Below are positions 1 through 11,126 of a stretch of DNA of 64,000 nt, in pieces. The DNA comes from Agelas oroides. Lineage: Eukaryota; Porifera; Demospongiae; Agelasida; Agelasidae. The DNA lies in assembly GCA_949130485.1 (NCBI GenBank), contig OX422185.1:16495011-16559010 (forward strand), given 5' to 3'. The notes under the pieces were generated by a model that ran no database searches, had not been told where the DNA came from, and was given only the letters and a program-made list of their open reading frames with translations. Each line of letters opens with the position of its first letter. Position 1 is the first letter of the stretch. The translations under genes and the position numbers were made by a program.

Positions 1-125
1 CTTGGTGGGCTTTCGTGGGTGTCAATGCTTGGTGGACTAGAGAGTGTGGTGTGGACAGATGAGTTTGAGTGGAGACTCACCAACAAGCTGATCAGTTGTA
101 TTATTTACGCATCACCATAGGACAG

Positions 126-439
126 TTTGTTGCCATCTGTATTGTTACAAGTGTGCAGCACAAGTAACAATACCAACGGCAACAAATGAGTGATATTTTT
201 TCTGGTATAGCTTGATACTATGGTGATAATGATTTTATCACACAAACCTTTGATTTCATTGCATGTTCAGATGCAGTGCACGTGACTTGTACCTGATACA
301 GATTTTTACGTGACTTGTAGTACTGATACAGATTCTCATGTGACTTCTAGTACAATAGACGACTTTTTATATACTGCATGCAGCTTCAAGGCTTCTCCAT
401 TGACTCCCATACATTCGCGTGAGTTAGACATATGATAAA
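126..439 (+). repeat. Dispersed repeat, copy A (partner at 21630-21913)
   Basis: About 310 bases align almost end to end with 21630-21913 on the same strand. Shared blocks include GTAACAATACCAACGGCAAC, GGTATAGCTTG, CTATGGTGATAATGATTTTA and CATTGACTC-CATACATTC. The left 60 bases form an imperfect hairpin (TTGTTGCC...TATTGTTAC against GTAACAATA...GGCAACAA), as expected for the end of a small DNA transposon. No coding capacity is seen. Confidence 0.8.
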
Positions 440-518
440 AAGTGTGAATGCCAAAATGTAGACCCATATTTTTGCTCAGTGCCTGGTTCCTTCAGGATGT
501 GTGGATAATTGGGGCGAG

Positions 519-1136
519 CCTGAGCGAGCCCCACACTAGCGGGACTGCATTGCGGAAGTGTGTTACGTACGTACGTGCTTGCTTGCGGCCATATACCATA
601 AATTTTAAATGAACGCATTTAAATATTTCACGAAGACTGAATGAACGTCGGATACTCGGTGAAGGACTACCGCCAGAACGCAGCGTCGACGTGAAAGAAA
701 CTCAGAATGAAGACGACTCAAGTTAACGCACGAATGGCAACTGCGGACCGTGACAGACAAGGGCAGGCTACTCACAGACGGTACAAATTACGCCCAGTAG
801 AGTTTAGGTCGCTTGAGGAAGGGCCATGCATAATCAACACTCATAATTAAGCTCCAGAGATTCAGTTCATGACTTCAGTGTGAAGTTTAGTCCAAGTTTT
901 GTGTGTAGCCGTAGTAGCTTCCTTGACCTGAGAAATGACTGCAATTTGGCAACATGTATGATCATCTATATCTGGTGACAAGTAAGTGCTTGGCTACATG
1001 AAGTTTTGCTTACCACGTGCGCTCATGGAACAGCAGACGTGACAAACCCTCCTGTTATGCATGGTTTGTGTGCCATGAAATCAGCAATGTATTGCTCGCT
1101 CAGGCTCCCCCCACGATGATGATATCATCTTACTAG
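519..1136 (+). mobile_element. Dispersed element, copy A (partner at 15494-16064)
   Basis: It starts CCTGAGCGAGCCCCACACTA and ends near GCTCGCTCAGGCTCC and CATCTTACTAG, so its two ends are partly inverted copies of each other. The 15494-16064 copy shares the ends and internal blocks such as AAATTTTAAATGA-CGCATT-AAATATTTCACGAAG. I could not find a target-site duplication here, although the other copy has one. It is non-coding and non-autonomous; superfamily not assigned. Confidence 0.7.
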
Positions 1137-1605
1137 TGAATATGTATGGTTGTTTTCACAGTTGATCTTATAATACAAATCTTTGACACAATCAGGGGCA
1201 GTACTAAAAAATTTCAAGTGCACTTTTGTGCTTGTGTAGCCTAATCTTGTCTGGGCTCTCACCTAACGCATGTGTGCATGTGGTTCAGCCAGCATTTGTA
1301 GGATTGCTGCACTGAAACACAGTACACCAGCAGTAGTATATCTTGACTTCCTGATGATTGTAAACTGCATGTGTGTACACCTTGTTGTATACAATTAGCC
1401 TTATCACTTCTGTGTACATGTATGTGTTGGTTTGTGATACTGATTGATCATAACATTATGGTATACCTCAAGATTATGAGTGAACAATAAATTATTTGGC
1501 AAAATTTGGAGTGAGCAATAAATTTGGCAGAATTGCCAAAATAATAGTTTGGCAGAATTTTATTTCGGGTAATTTTGTCACAAACACATGACATATGTAC
1601 AGCGC
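1137..1605. other. No supported feature
   Basis: AT-rich non-coding sequence. Short open stretches here have no codon-like character or splice context. I see nothing to annotate. Confidence 0.5.
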
Positions 1606-1764
1606 ATTGCAACGTCTTGCAACAAGCAAGTTGAACAGTGGAAAGCCACAATTGATTTACCATGTTTCTTTCCTGCCTCAGCAGACCCTTCCTCTTGGTT
1701 CAAACACAATAAATTAATTGTGGTTTTCCACTGTCAGCTATGCTTGTTGCAAGATTTCTGCAAT
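1606..1764. mobile_element. Short palindromic MITE or fold-back repeat
   Basis: Bases 1606-1658 (CTTGCAACAAGCA...CAGTGGAAAGCCACAATT) are an imperfect reverse complement of about 1711-1764 (AATTGTGGTTTTCCACTG...TGCTTGTTGCAAG). The arms are about 53 bases with a 50-base loop. This fits a small inverted-repeat element. No flanking duplication is clear. Confidence 0.65.
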
Positions 1765-2866
1765 CTGCTGTAACCATCTCACATGACGCAATTGTTTCAC
1801 GTAACTATAATCAGCTCAAACAATTGAGAGTGTGAAGGTGCTGGTAGTGTATAAAGTGGAAAGTTCCATCTGAAGCCGTGACGTTAGTGGAGTACTACAG
1901 TCTGAGAATGACTAAACTGCAGAAGAGAACATTGCAAATTTGATTGTTACGAGTTGGCAGTAACATGTGTAGTGTTAGTTTTCTCAAGAGTATGTATTTG
2001 CCCTTTGTGTTACTTGGAAGATGAAGAAACCCCAAGGGTGTACGGTACAGGTCCACCTTGCCTTGACAAATACTCGTACAGTGATATAGTGTCTGCTAGT
2101 ATCACGTGCAACTTCATACCTGACTGGCTGGCTGACAATGTGAAAATTTAACAAATGGTGTCTTTGTCTTGTAACCCAGTTATACTGCTGATTATAATGT
2201 TTGCACACTTCAAAGTGTTGTATCTCGCCTTCGCCTCTAGTTGTGCCGAAAATCAACAATGGCACAGAATTTAGCCTGTGTCTTGCGAATAAACAGTTGC
2301 TAGGGTATGCTTGCTATATATGGTCCTGCAGTAGTTCTGTGGTCAGATAATTGAATTAGTGTCTTCATATTTTAGCCTCGTTCCAAAGCTCTCGTGTGGG
2401 TGGAGAAAAAAACAGCCTGGTACACACTGTTTGCGCATGCTCAGTTCCCCCATGATTTCAAGGGAAATTGAAAATTTCCATAAAATCTGCTCCGTTACAC
2501 TAATCTCTACGAGCCACGCCGACTTCTCCCATGTGAACGATGCCTGCCGCTGACAATGCTCTGTGTAGACGATGAATGAGTGATTAAGATACTCAGCTCT
2601 TTGCTTGCAAGAATTGTCCACGCATTCAGCTAAACACTGCAGCATGTAACTGTCGCAATCTCTTTTTCCTCCCCCACCCCCACGAGAGCTAACATATTTA
2701 TGATCCTAAAAAACATTCTTGTAGCCATAATTAGACATGCAGTGCATGTGGTTAATATCTGATCATCAGCAAAGTGCAGACAGCTGTGAAACGTCAGCAC
2801 CAAGAAAACACACTTAGTCACACTTGAACTGTGTATGAAAATGACGAGCGTATAGCTAGCTGCAGC
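1765..2866. other. No supported feature
   Basis: About 1.1 kb of non-coding sequence upstream of the ORF at 2867. The short open frames on both strands look random. A promoter for the downstream ORF could lie here, but no motif stands out. Confidence 0.45.
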
Positions 2867-3430
2867 ATGGACTCCATGTTGTCTGACAGTACCCTAGAAA
2901 TTCCTAAAGATGTACTTGCTATCTTGGCTGCTGTTGATGGCAAACCTTACAGTAAAGCTGTATGGACGCTTGCCAAGCACAGAAGTGGCTACAGTCTGAA
3001 GCTCTTCTGGGGTGTTGAGCAGAAGTCTGTTACTAGAGGCCATGACTCTGAATCTTCTTCTCATGATCGGTCTTGTACTGTGGTTGAATCTACCTCATTG
3101 AAGGAACCTCCAAGTGAAACCTTCGACACTACCACTAATTCTGCGACCACTCTTAAATTGACTCAAGTTGATGCTAGTTCTACTGGTGGCCATGAATCAG
3201 GACCTTCTACCCTGGCTAGTTCAGATGAAGTCAGTGCTTCTCAGGCTCTTCCTACATCAAAGGTGTTACACATTGATTGTCCTGTTTCCAGTCGCACAAG
3301 GAGTAAAGTCAAGAAACACCAGTCAGATCAAGATCTTGGCAATGATTCCACTACAGTTCTACCAAGCAATCCCAAGTCTTCAGTGTCTAATGCTAGACCA
3401 CCTAGTGTTAGAACTGGTCTTGCCAGCTAG
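2867..3430 (+). CDS. Unknown 187-residue protein, intronless
   Basis: I do not recognise this protein. The frame has an in-frame TGA at 2825-2827 and first ATG at 2867, so the ORF is complete without splicing. The N-terminal 55 residues look folded, with the motif KAVWTLAKHRSGYSLKLFW, which has two Trp residues. The remaining roughly 130 residues are rich in Ser, Thr and Pro and low in aromatics, with a basic patch (SSRTRSKVKKHQ), so probably disordered. A consensus AATAAA lies 320 bases after the stop. It may be a host gene or the leading ORF of a decayed retroelement; dense repeats nearby make the second option reasonable. No partner domain is visible in the next kilobase. Confidence 0.5.
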   Translation: MDSMLSDSTLEIPKDVLAILAAVDGKPYSKAVWTLAKHRSGYSLKLFWGVEQKSVTRGHDSESSSHDRSCTVVESTSLKEPPSETFDTTTNSATTLKLTQVDASSTGGHESGPSTLASSDEVSASQALPTSKVLHIDCPVSSRTRSKVKKHQSDQDLGNDSTTVLPSNPKSSVSNARPPSVRTGLAS

Positions 3431-3752
3431 TCTCCAAGGAGTAACTCAACATCACATGGACTTCATAAGGTGTGACGATATAGATACAGCCAATACAGCA
3501 ACAGTGGTCAGAGCTAGTGAAGCCAGGATGTAGTCAAAGTTAAAATAATGGATAAATTTGTTGATGCTGTTGTTGAGATGACACACTTTATTTCAAAACT
3601 TTCTTTTGACTGCTGTTACTTCTTTGCAACTGCTAAGGCTGAAGTAAAAGTGTCTGGGTCAGACTAAAATAGGATGTATCAGTTCAGAGATTTATCGTTT
3701 CAATATTATTCCTCTAATTTAATGTATGCACCTATTTATTGGTGTGTGTAAT

Positions 3753-3758
3753 AATAAA
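3753..3758 (+). promoter_or_regulatory. Candidate poly(A) signal AATAAA
   Basis: A consensus hexamer lies 323 bases after the stop of the 187-residue ORF, in AT-rich sequence. Position and strand fit a 3' UTR end. Confidence 0.45.
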
Positions 3759-3979
3759 CATTTGAAGGTGATTTAGTCATAGGAAGATGATCACTTTCTT
3801 TTGGTGCCAAAGTTTCACAACTGTCTGTACCTTTCAGAGGATGCTGTTACTCGCAAGCACTGTTGTGCATGGCTGCAGAATAATAGGATCATAAACAAGT
3901 TCTCCATGGAAACACTAATGCTTGGCAGCTGCTCAGGATGCAGCAATTATCTGACCACAAGTACACACTGCATGGACGT

Positions 3980-4373
3980 GCTCCTTTCCCAGGCCTTCTC
4001 TTTGTCCAGTTTTTAATCACAGTATGCAAAGATGGATGGAGAAAGCCTGGTCCATTAATTTTATCACATGAATGACAACATATAGATACACAGAGAAGAG
4101 GGCGGGGTTCCCAACTGGAAAAAATGAGCTTGAGGCCTCTTGTAGTGTCTGTGCAAGTCCTGAGGTTCTGAATGTTGGCAAGCAGAAAACTTGCCACTCA
4201 TTGTTCAGAACAAAGAATGTTTGTGCAAAAAGTGTTCTTTTGGTCAGGAACCCATCCTCCCCTCTGTCTACCATGGTAGACATTGACACCATTCATGTGA
4301 TAAATGTAGACCAGGCCTTCCCCCTCCATGTTTGCATGTTGTAAGCAAGCAAAAACTGTGGGGGTGAATAGCC
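3980..4373. mobile_element. Old MITE of the CCCAGGCCTT family
   Basis: The left arm (CCCAGGCCTTCTC...CAGTTTTTAATCAC...GCAAAGATGGATGGAGAAAG) is an imperfect inverted copy of the right arm (CCAGGCCTTCCCCCTCCATG...GTAAGCAAGCAAAAACTG). The same arms occur in the well-preserved element at 19430-20041. The outer ends are worn and I could not read a target duplication. Confidence 0.7.
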
Positions 4374-4709
4374 AAGATGACTTGAATATTGGAGTAAAAG
4401 CTCCTTCTCCACTTCAGACACAAAGAGAAAACAAGGAAGCACATTAGACATAGTGAACTTGCTTACGGGATGATGAATCAAGCCACAGTCAATGCCGCTT
4501 TCCAGAAGGACTCAGAGAGTATATACTCAGATCTGTCATTGTGCTTTACAGTGGTTTTTGTTGGCTAGCACTAATGAATGTGACATGCCACTAACCAAGC
4601 CATGAGCCTATACATCAACTGGCACTCTCAGATTAGTTGCTTCATGCTAAAGTGCTTGGCAATAAATACTGTATAAATTGGGATCCCCTCATACGAACTA
4701 GATTGCTCC
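4374..4709. other. No supported feature
   Basis: Non-coding sequence between a worn MITE and the 115-bp array. Nothing further is visible. Confidence 0.5.
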
Positions 4710-7700
4710 TTAGTCTTTAAATACCAATACTGTACTCATCCATTGCACTATGCTTATATCTTAATGGGAGGAAATGAGGGCCTAATAGCAAAACACACCT
4801 GACAGCAAAGTGATTTAACGGATCTTAGTCTTTACTCATCCATTGCACTATGCTTATATCTTAATGGGAGGAAATGAGGGCCTAATAGCAAAACACACCT
4901 GACAGCAAAGTGATTTAACGGATCTTAGTCTTTAAATACCAATACTGTACTCATCCATTGCACTATGCTTATATCTTAATGGGAGGAAATGAGGGCCTAA
5001 TAGCAAAACACACCTGACAGCAAAGTGATTTAACGGATCTTAGTCTTTAAATACCAATACTGTACTCCTCCATTGCACTATGCTTATATCTTAATGGGAG
5101 GAAATGAGGGCCTAATAGCAAAACACAGCTGACAGCAAAGTGATTTAACGGATCTTAGTCTTTAAATACCAATACTGTACTCATCCATTGCACTATGCTT
5201 ATATCTTAATGAGAGGAAATGAGGGCCTAATAGCAAAACACACCTGACAGCAAAGTGATTTAATGGATCTTAGTCTTTAAATACCAATACTGTACTCATC
5301 CATTGCACTATGCTTATATCTTAATTGGAGGAAATGAGGGCCTAATAGCAAAACACACCTGACAGCAAAGTGATTTAATGGATCTTAGTCTTTAAATACC
5401 AATACTGTACTCATCCATTGCACTATGCTTATATCTTAATTGGAGGAAATGAGGGCCTAATAGCAAAACACACCTGACAGCAAAGTGATATTAACGGATC
5501 TTAGTCTTTAAATACCAATACTGTACTCATCCATTGCACTATGCTTATATCTTAATGGGAGGAAATGAGGGCCTAATAGCAAAACACACCTGACAGCAAA
5601 GTGATTTAATGGATCTTAGTCTTTAAATACCAATACTGTACTCATCCATTGCACTATGCTTATATCTGGGAGGGAAATGAGGGCCTAATAGCAAAACACA
5701 CCTGACAGCAAAGTGATTTAATGGATCTTAGTCTTTAAATACCAATACTGTACTCATCCATTGCACTATGCTTATATCTTAATGGGAGGAAATGAGGGCC
5801 TAATAGCAAAACACACCTGACAGCAAAGTGATTTAATGGATCATAGTCTTTAAATACCAATACTCTACTCATCCATTGCACTATGCTTATATCTTAATGG
5901 GAGGAAATGAGGGCCTAATAGCAAAACACACCTGACAGCAAAGTGATTTTAACGGATCTTAGTCTTTAAATACCAATACTGTACTCATCCATTGCACTAT
6001 GCTTATATCTTAATGGAAGGAAATGAGGGCCTAATAGCAAAACACACCTGACAGCAAAGTGATTTAATGGATCTTAGTCTTTAAATACCAATACTGTACT
6101 CATCCATTGCACTATGCTTATATCTGGGAGGGAAATGAGGGCCTAATAGCAAAACACACCTGACAGCAAAGTGATTTAATGGATCTTAGTGTTTAAATAC
6201 CAATACTGTACTCATCCATTGCACTATGCTTATATCTGGGAGGGAAATGAGGGCCTAATAGCAAAACACACCTGACAGCAAAGTGATTTAATGGATCTTA
6301 GTGTTTAAATACCAATACTGTACTCATCCATTGCACTATGCTTATATCTTAATGGGAGGAAATGAGGGCCTAATAGCAAAACACACCTGACAGCAAAGTG
6401 ATTTAATGGATCTTAGTCTTTAAATACCAATACTGTACTCATCCATTGCACTATGCTTATATCTTAATGGAAGGAAATGAGGGCCTAATAGCAAAACACA
6501 CCTGACAGCAAAGTGATTTAATGGATCTTAGTCTTTAAATACCAATACTGTACTCATCCATTGCACTATGCTTATATCTTATTTGGAGGAAATGAGGGCC
6601 TAATAGCAAAACACACCTGACAGCAAAGTGATATTAACGGATCTTAGTCTTTAAATACCAATACTGTACTCATCCATTGCACTATGCTTATATCTTAATG
6701 GGAGGAAATGAGGGCCTAATAGCAAAACACACCTGACAGCAAAGTGATTTAATGGATCTTAGTCTTTAAATACCAATACTGTACTCATCCATTGCACTAT
6801 GCTTATATCTGGGAGGGAAATGAGGGCCTAATAGCAAAACACACCTGACAGCAAAGTGATTTAATGGATCTTAGTCTTTAAATACCAATACTGTACTCAT
6901 CCATTGCACTATGCTTATATCTTAATGGGAGGAAATGAGGGCCTAATAGCAAAACACACCTGACAGCAAAGTGATTTAATGGATCATAGTCTTTAAATAC
7001 CAATACTGTACTCATCCATTGCACTATGCTTATATCTTAATGGGAGGAAATGAGGGCCTAATAGCAAAACACACCTGACAGCAAAGTGATTTTAACGGAT
7101 CTTAGTCTTTAAATACCAATACTGTACTCATCCATTGCACTATGCTTATATCTTAATGGAAGGAAATGAGGGCCTAATAGCAAAACACACCTGACAGCAA
7201 AGTGATTTAATGGATCTTAGTCTTTAAATACCAATACTGTACTCATCCATTGCACTATGCTTATATCTTAATGGGAGGAAATGAGGGCCTAATAGCAAAA
7301 CACACCTGACAGCAAAGTGATTTAATGGATCTTAGTCTTTAAATACCAATACTGTACTCATCCATTGCACTATGCTTATATCTTAATGGAAGGAAATGAG
7401 GGCCTAATAGCAAAACACACCTGACAGCAAAGTGATTTAATGGATCTTAGTCTTTAAATACCAATACTGTACTCATCCATTGCACTATGCTTATATCTTA
7501 TTTGGAGGAAATGAGGGCCTAATAGCAAAACACACCTGACAGCAAAGTGATATTAACGGATCTTAGTCTTTAAATACCAATACTGTACTCATCCATTGCA
7601 CTATGCTTATATCTTAATGGGAGGAAATGAGGGCCTAATAGCAAAACACACCTGACAGCAAAGTGATTTAATGGATCTTAGTCTTTAAATACCAATACTG

Positions 7701-8941
7701 TACTCATCCATTGCACTATGCTTATATCTGGGAGGGAAATGAGGGCCTAATAGCAAAACACACCTGACAGCAAAGTGATTTAATGGATCTTAGTCTTTAA
7801 ATACCAATACTGTACTCATCCATTGCACTATGCTTATATCTTAATGGGAGGAAATGAGGGCCTAATAGCAAAACACACCTGACAGCAAAGTGATTTAATG
7901 GATCATAGTCTTTAAATACCAATACTGTACTCATCCATTGCACTATGCTTATATCTTAATGGGAGGAAATGAGGGCCTAATAGCAAAACACACCTGACAG
8001 CAAAGTGATTTTAACGGATCTTAGTCTTTAAATACCAATACTGTACTCATCCATTGCACTATGCTTATATCTTAATGGAAGGAAATGAGGGCCTAATAGC
8101 AAAACACACCTGACAGCAAAGTGATTTAATGGATCTTAGTCTTTAAATACCAATACTGTACTCATCCATTGCACTATGCTTATATCTTAATTGGAGGAAA
8201 TGAGGGCCTAATAGCAAAACACACCTGACAGCAAAGTGATTTAATGGATCTTAGTCTTTAAATACCAATACTGTACTCATCCATTGCACTATGCTTATAT
8301 CTTAATTGGAGGAAATGAGGGCCTAATAGCAAAACACACCTGACAGCAAAGTGATTTAATGGATCTTAGTCTTTAAATACCAATACTGTACTCATGCATT
8401 GCACTATGCTTATATCTTAATGGGAGGAAATGAGGGCCTAATAGCAAAACACACCTGACAGCAAAGTGATTTTAACGGATCTTAGTCTTTAAATACCAAT
8501 ACTGTACTCATCCATTGCACTATGCTTATATCTTAATGGGAGGAAATGAGGGCCTAATAGCAAAACACACCTGACAGCAAAGTGATTTAATGGATCTTAG
8601 TCTTTAAATACCAATACTGTACTCATCCATTGCACTATGCTTATATCTTAATGGGAGGAAATGAGGGCCTAATAGCAAAACACACCTGACAGCAAAGTGA
8701 TTTAATGGATCTTAGTCCTTAAATACCAATACTGTACTCATCCATTGCACTAAGCTTATATCTTAATTGGAGGAAATGAGGGCCTAATAGCAAAACACAC
8801 CTGACAGCAAAGTGATTTAATGGATCTTAGTCTTTAAATACCAATACTGTACTCATGCATTGTTAGGCACATGTGCTTATATCTGGAAGGGAAATGAGGG
8901 GCTAATAGCAAATGCACCTGATGGCAAAGAGATGTAATGGA
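4710..8941. repeat. 115-bp tandem array, about 36 copies
   Basis: The unit runs from GATCTTAGTCTTTAAATACC through CATTGCACTATGCTTATATC, GAGGAAATGAGGGCCTAATA and CACACCTGACAGCAAAGTGA. CATTGCACTA recurs at 4741, 4841, 4956, 5071 and 5186; the first interval is short because one unit lacks 15 bases. Copies are nearly identical, with marker variants (GGGAGGGAAAT, GATATTAACGG, GGATCATAGT) that recur together, showing multi-unit amplification. The last unit is degenerate. Every frame carries stops, so it is non-coding. Confidence 0.97.
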
Positions 8942-9619
8942 CTATTAACTTTGGACTGTGCTTTATTGAGAGTATAGGGTTAAATTTAGAGGCAGCTCAG
9001 CACACACACAGTACTAGGTTGTTTCTATGCATGTCTTCACGTGAGTGGAACTTTACCAGTAGTTGTGAACATTTATGAAATACCATACTCGATCACGCAG
9101 TTAGTGCATCTGCCTTATAAAATTGTTACTGTGTAGATTTAAGCAGTTTTGATTCCGTCCTGCTACCTTACCTGCATCATGGCTTTTAGCAACATAATTT
9201 AATGGGTCTAGAGATCTAGACTGGCTATAACTCACTACTGCAATCTCTGGACAATAGACCCACCCTCAAAGATAAGTCCACCTCCCTTTTTTGAATGAAG
9301 TTGCTGCAAAGGGTGTTTTTCTCTGGAAAGTACGCCCACCTGTTTATGCCACAGTACATGTTAAGCCAGAAACACCGAAGAAGCAGCACTGTGCAAGAGG
9401 AGGGACTAAAAAATAGAGGCAAACACAATTTGCTGTTGCCTTGAGTCTCTTTTGCTGCCAGTCCTTGTCCCATATTTGAAGCCGTTCAAGAACAGTCAGC
9501 GATTGATTAACTTTCACCAAGTGTCGTCACCAGCCACACCTCTGGAAGGAAATAGATGGCTCTCTTGAATAGTTGCTATGTATAGTACCACATAGCATGA
9601 AATTTTCGATGGGTACTAA
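8942..9619. other. Unique sequence with a short dispersed block
   Basis: Mostly featureless. Bases 9532-9588 (CCACACCTCTGGAA-GAAATAGATG...TTGAATAGTTGC) recur at about 13664-13720, so a short dispersed repeat is present. No exon is recognised. Confidence 0.5.
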
Positions 9620-10150
9620 GCACCAGTGCCTGTTTTCAGATTTTACAGACAAAGCGGGTGCTTATAATTGTGGGGTATTTATATTCATAGGGTGCTAATG
9701 CATGTAATATTGTGGTAGTGTACAGCTGTATGGGAATGTATTAGCTGTGGTATACCTAAAGTCTATGTTCCTGCTAATTCTGCTCCAAAGTTTGTAGCTT
9801 TTCTAGAACCAGAGATACAATCAGCAATCAATGATTGTTGCTGACTCCACCCACCAAAGTAAATCACTTGGAACTAATGAATCCCTGAGAGGTTTTTGAT
9901 AATGCCTGAATACACATGTTTTATCAAGAGGCCTTGCATGAACGTTTTTATTCCATGTCGATAACTTGTTTACAATCGGAGATTTATACTAGCAAAGACT
10001 GAATCAGCATTTCACTTTCATTTATGCAGAAATGTGTGCCTTTTATGTGGGCTGCCTATTTTTGTATGGGTGCTTGTAAACAGGATGATGTGGTTGTTGT
10101 AATAAAAATAGGTGCCTTATTTATGGATGCTTGTTTTGTGTGGGTGCCTA
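9620..10150 (-). mobile_element. Dispersed element, inverted relative to 22735-23255
   Basis: The reverse complement aligns with 22735-23255 over about 500 bases. Clear anchors are TAGCTTTTCTAGAACCAGAG, CAGTCAGCAATC (CAATCAGCAATC here), GGGTGCTTATA and TTTTTGTATGGGTGC. Several short GGTGCCTAT/GGTGCTTAT motifs lie near both ends. The 22.7-kb copy sits inside a larger hAT-like element, so this may be the same family with its ends lost. Confidence 0.75.
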
Positions 10151-10589
10151 CTCCATCATGAAACACACCACATCTGTTATTGGCACTGTTTTCATCTCGC
10201 CAGACCATCACCCCTCGGGTGGTAGGAGACTATTTTATATCCTGTGTGTTATGGCAAGGGCATACAGTTGAATTTTCCTTCAGGATAAAGCTGTGTTAGA
10301 GGAAGATGGACAAGGTTGACCTTCGATAACCTCACTGATTGAATCTTGAAATTGCTAGAGAGAAGCAGCTTTAGCCTTTTCCACGATTGGACCAAACCTT
10401 GAATTATGATTGGAAAAGTGGGACTCCTCTTGGTAGAGACAAAAGGTTTGTCCGTTGAGATTCAAAAATGAATTGGTGATGACCCCAGATATTTTACTTA
10501 GCAGAGGACAACCATGTCAACCATGTGAACCTGTGCTGCCAGGAATTAGCAGTGACCTTGTTTACATAAGAGTTTGTGGTTGAAACCCT
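10151..10589. other. No supported feature
   Basis: Non-coding sequence before the hAT-like element. No exon or repeat recognised. Confidence 0.45.
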
Positions 10590-11045
10590 GCCACTTATAG
10601 GGATGAGGCTATTATGCTCAAAAATTCACCCATTATGCTATGCTAGAATGCTTCAAACTATGTCCGATTATGCTCTTGGTGTGTCCCTATTATGCTCATG
10701 CAGCAAGTTAATCAATTAATAGAATTTAGTTAAAACTGCGCCCCCAAGATGCTCACACTAACAAAATTAGCACTGTTGATCCACCCTTTAGAGCGTAGTG
10801 CTACTTAGCTGCTTTTATCATGATCTTTGTCAAAACAAGCTTCACCACAAAGGAGGAGTCAGACATGAAACATCCCTTATGAATAGAAAGGCACACCTCT
10901 AACAGTTCATACCCATGCGCGCGCAGCGGAAGCACCTTACGCGCTCAATGTTACCTTCCGATTATTCCCGATTATGCTCGCTCCGCAGAGCTACCGATTA
11001 TTCCGGAAACTATGCCAGCATATTAGCCGCATCCCTAGCCACTTA
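10590..11045. mobile_element. hAT-like MITE with 8-bp target duplication GCCACTTA
   Basis: The element spans 10598-11037 (440 bp). Its ends are TAGGGATGAGGCTATTATGC on the left and, reverse-complemented, TAGGGATGCGGCTAATATGC on the right. GCCACTTA directly flanks both ends (10590-10597 and 11038-11045). An 8-bp duplication with TAGGG termini is typical of the hAT superfamily. It has no transposase ORF, so it is non-autonomous. A fragment with similar ATTATGCTGGCAT motifs lies near 29300. Confidence 0.9.
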
Positions 11046-11126
11046 CTGTAGCTATAGGATATAACCACAGTGGATGGGCTAAGTTCAAAATAGTAAACAT
11101 GTGCTTAAGATGCCCTGTGGCCATTG

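Noticed and set aside
4710-8941. CRISPR-like regular repeats
   Set aside because: Head-to-tail units without unique spacers, in a eukaryotic context; a satellite-type array.
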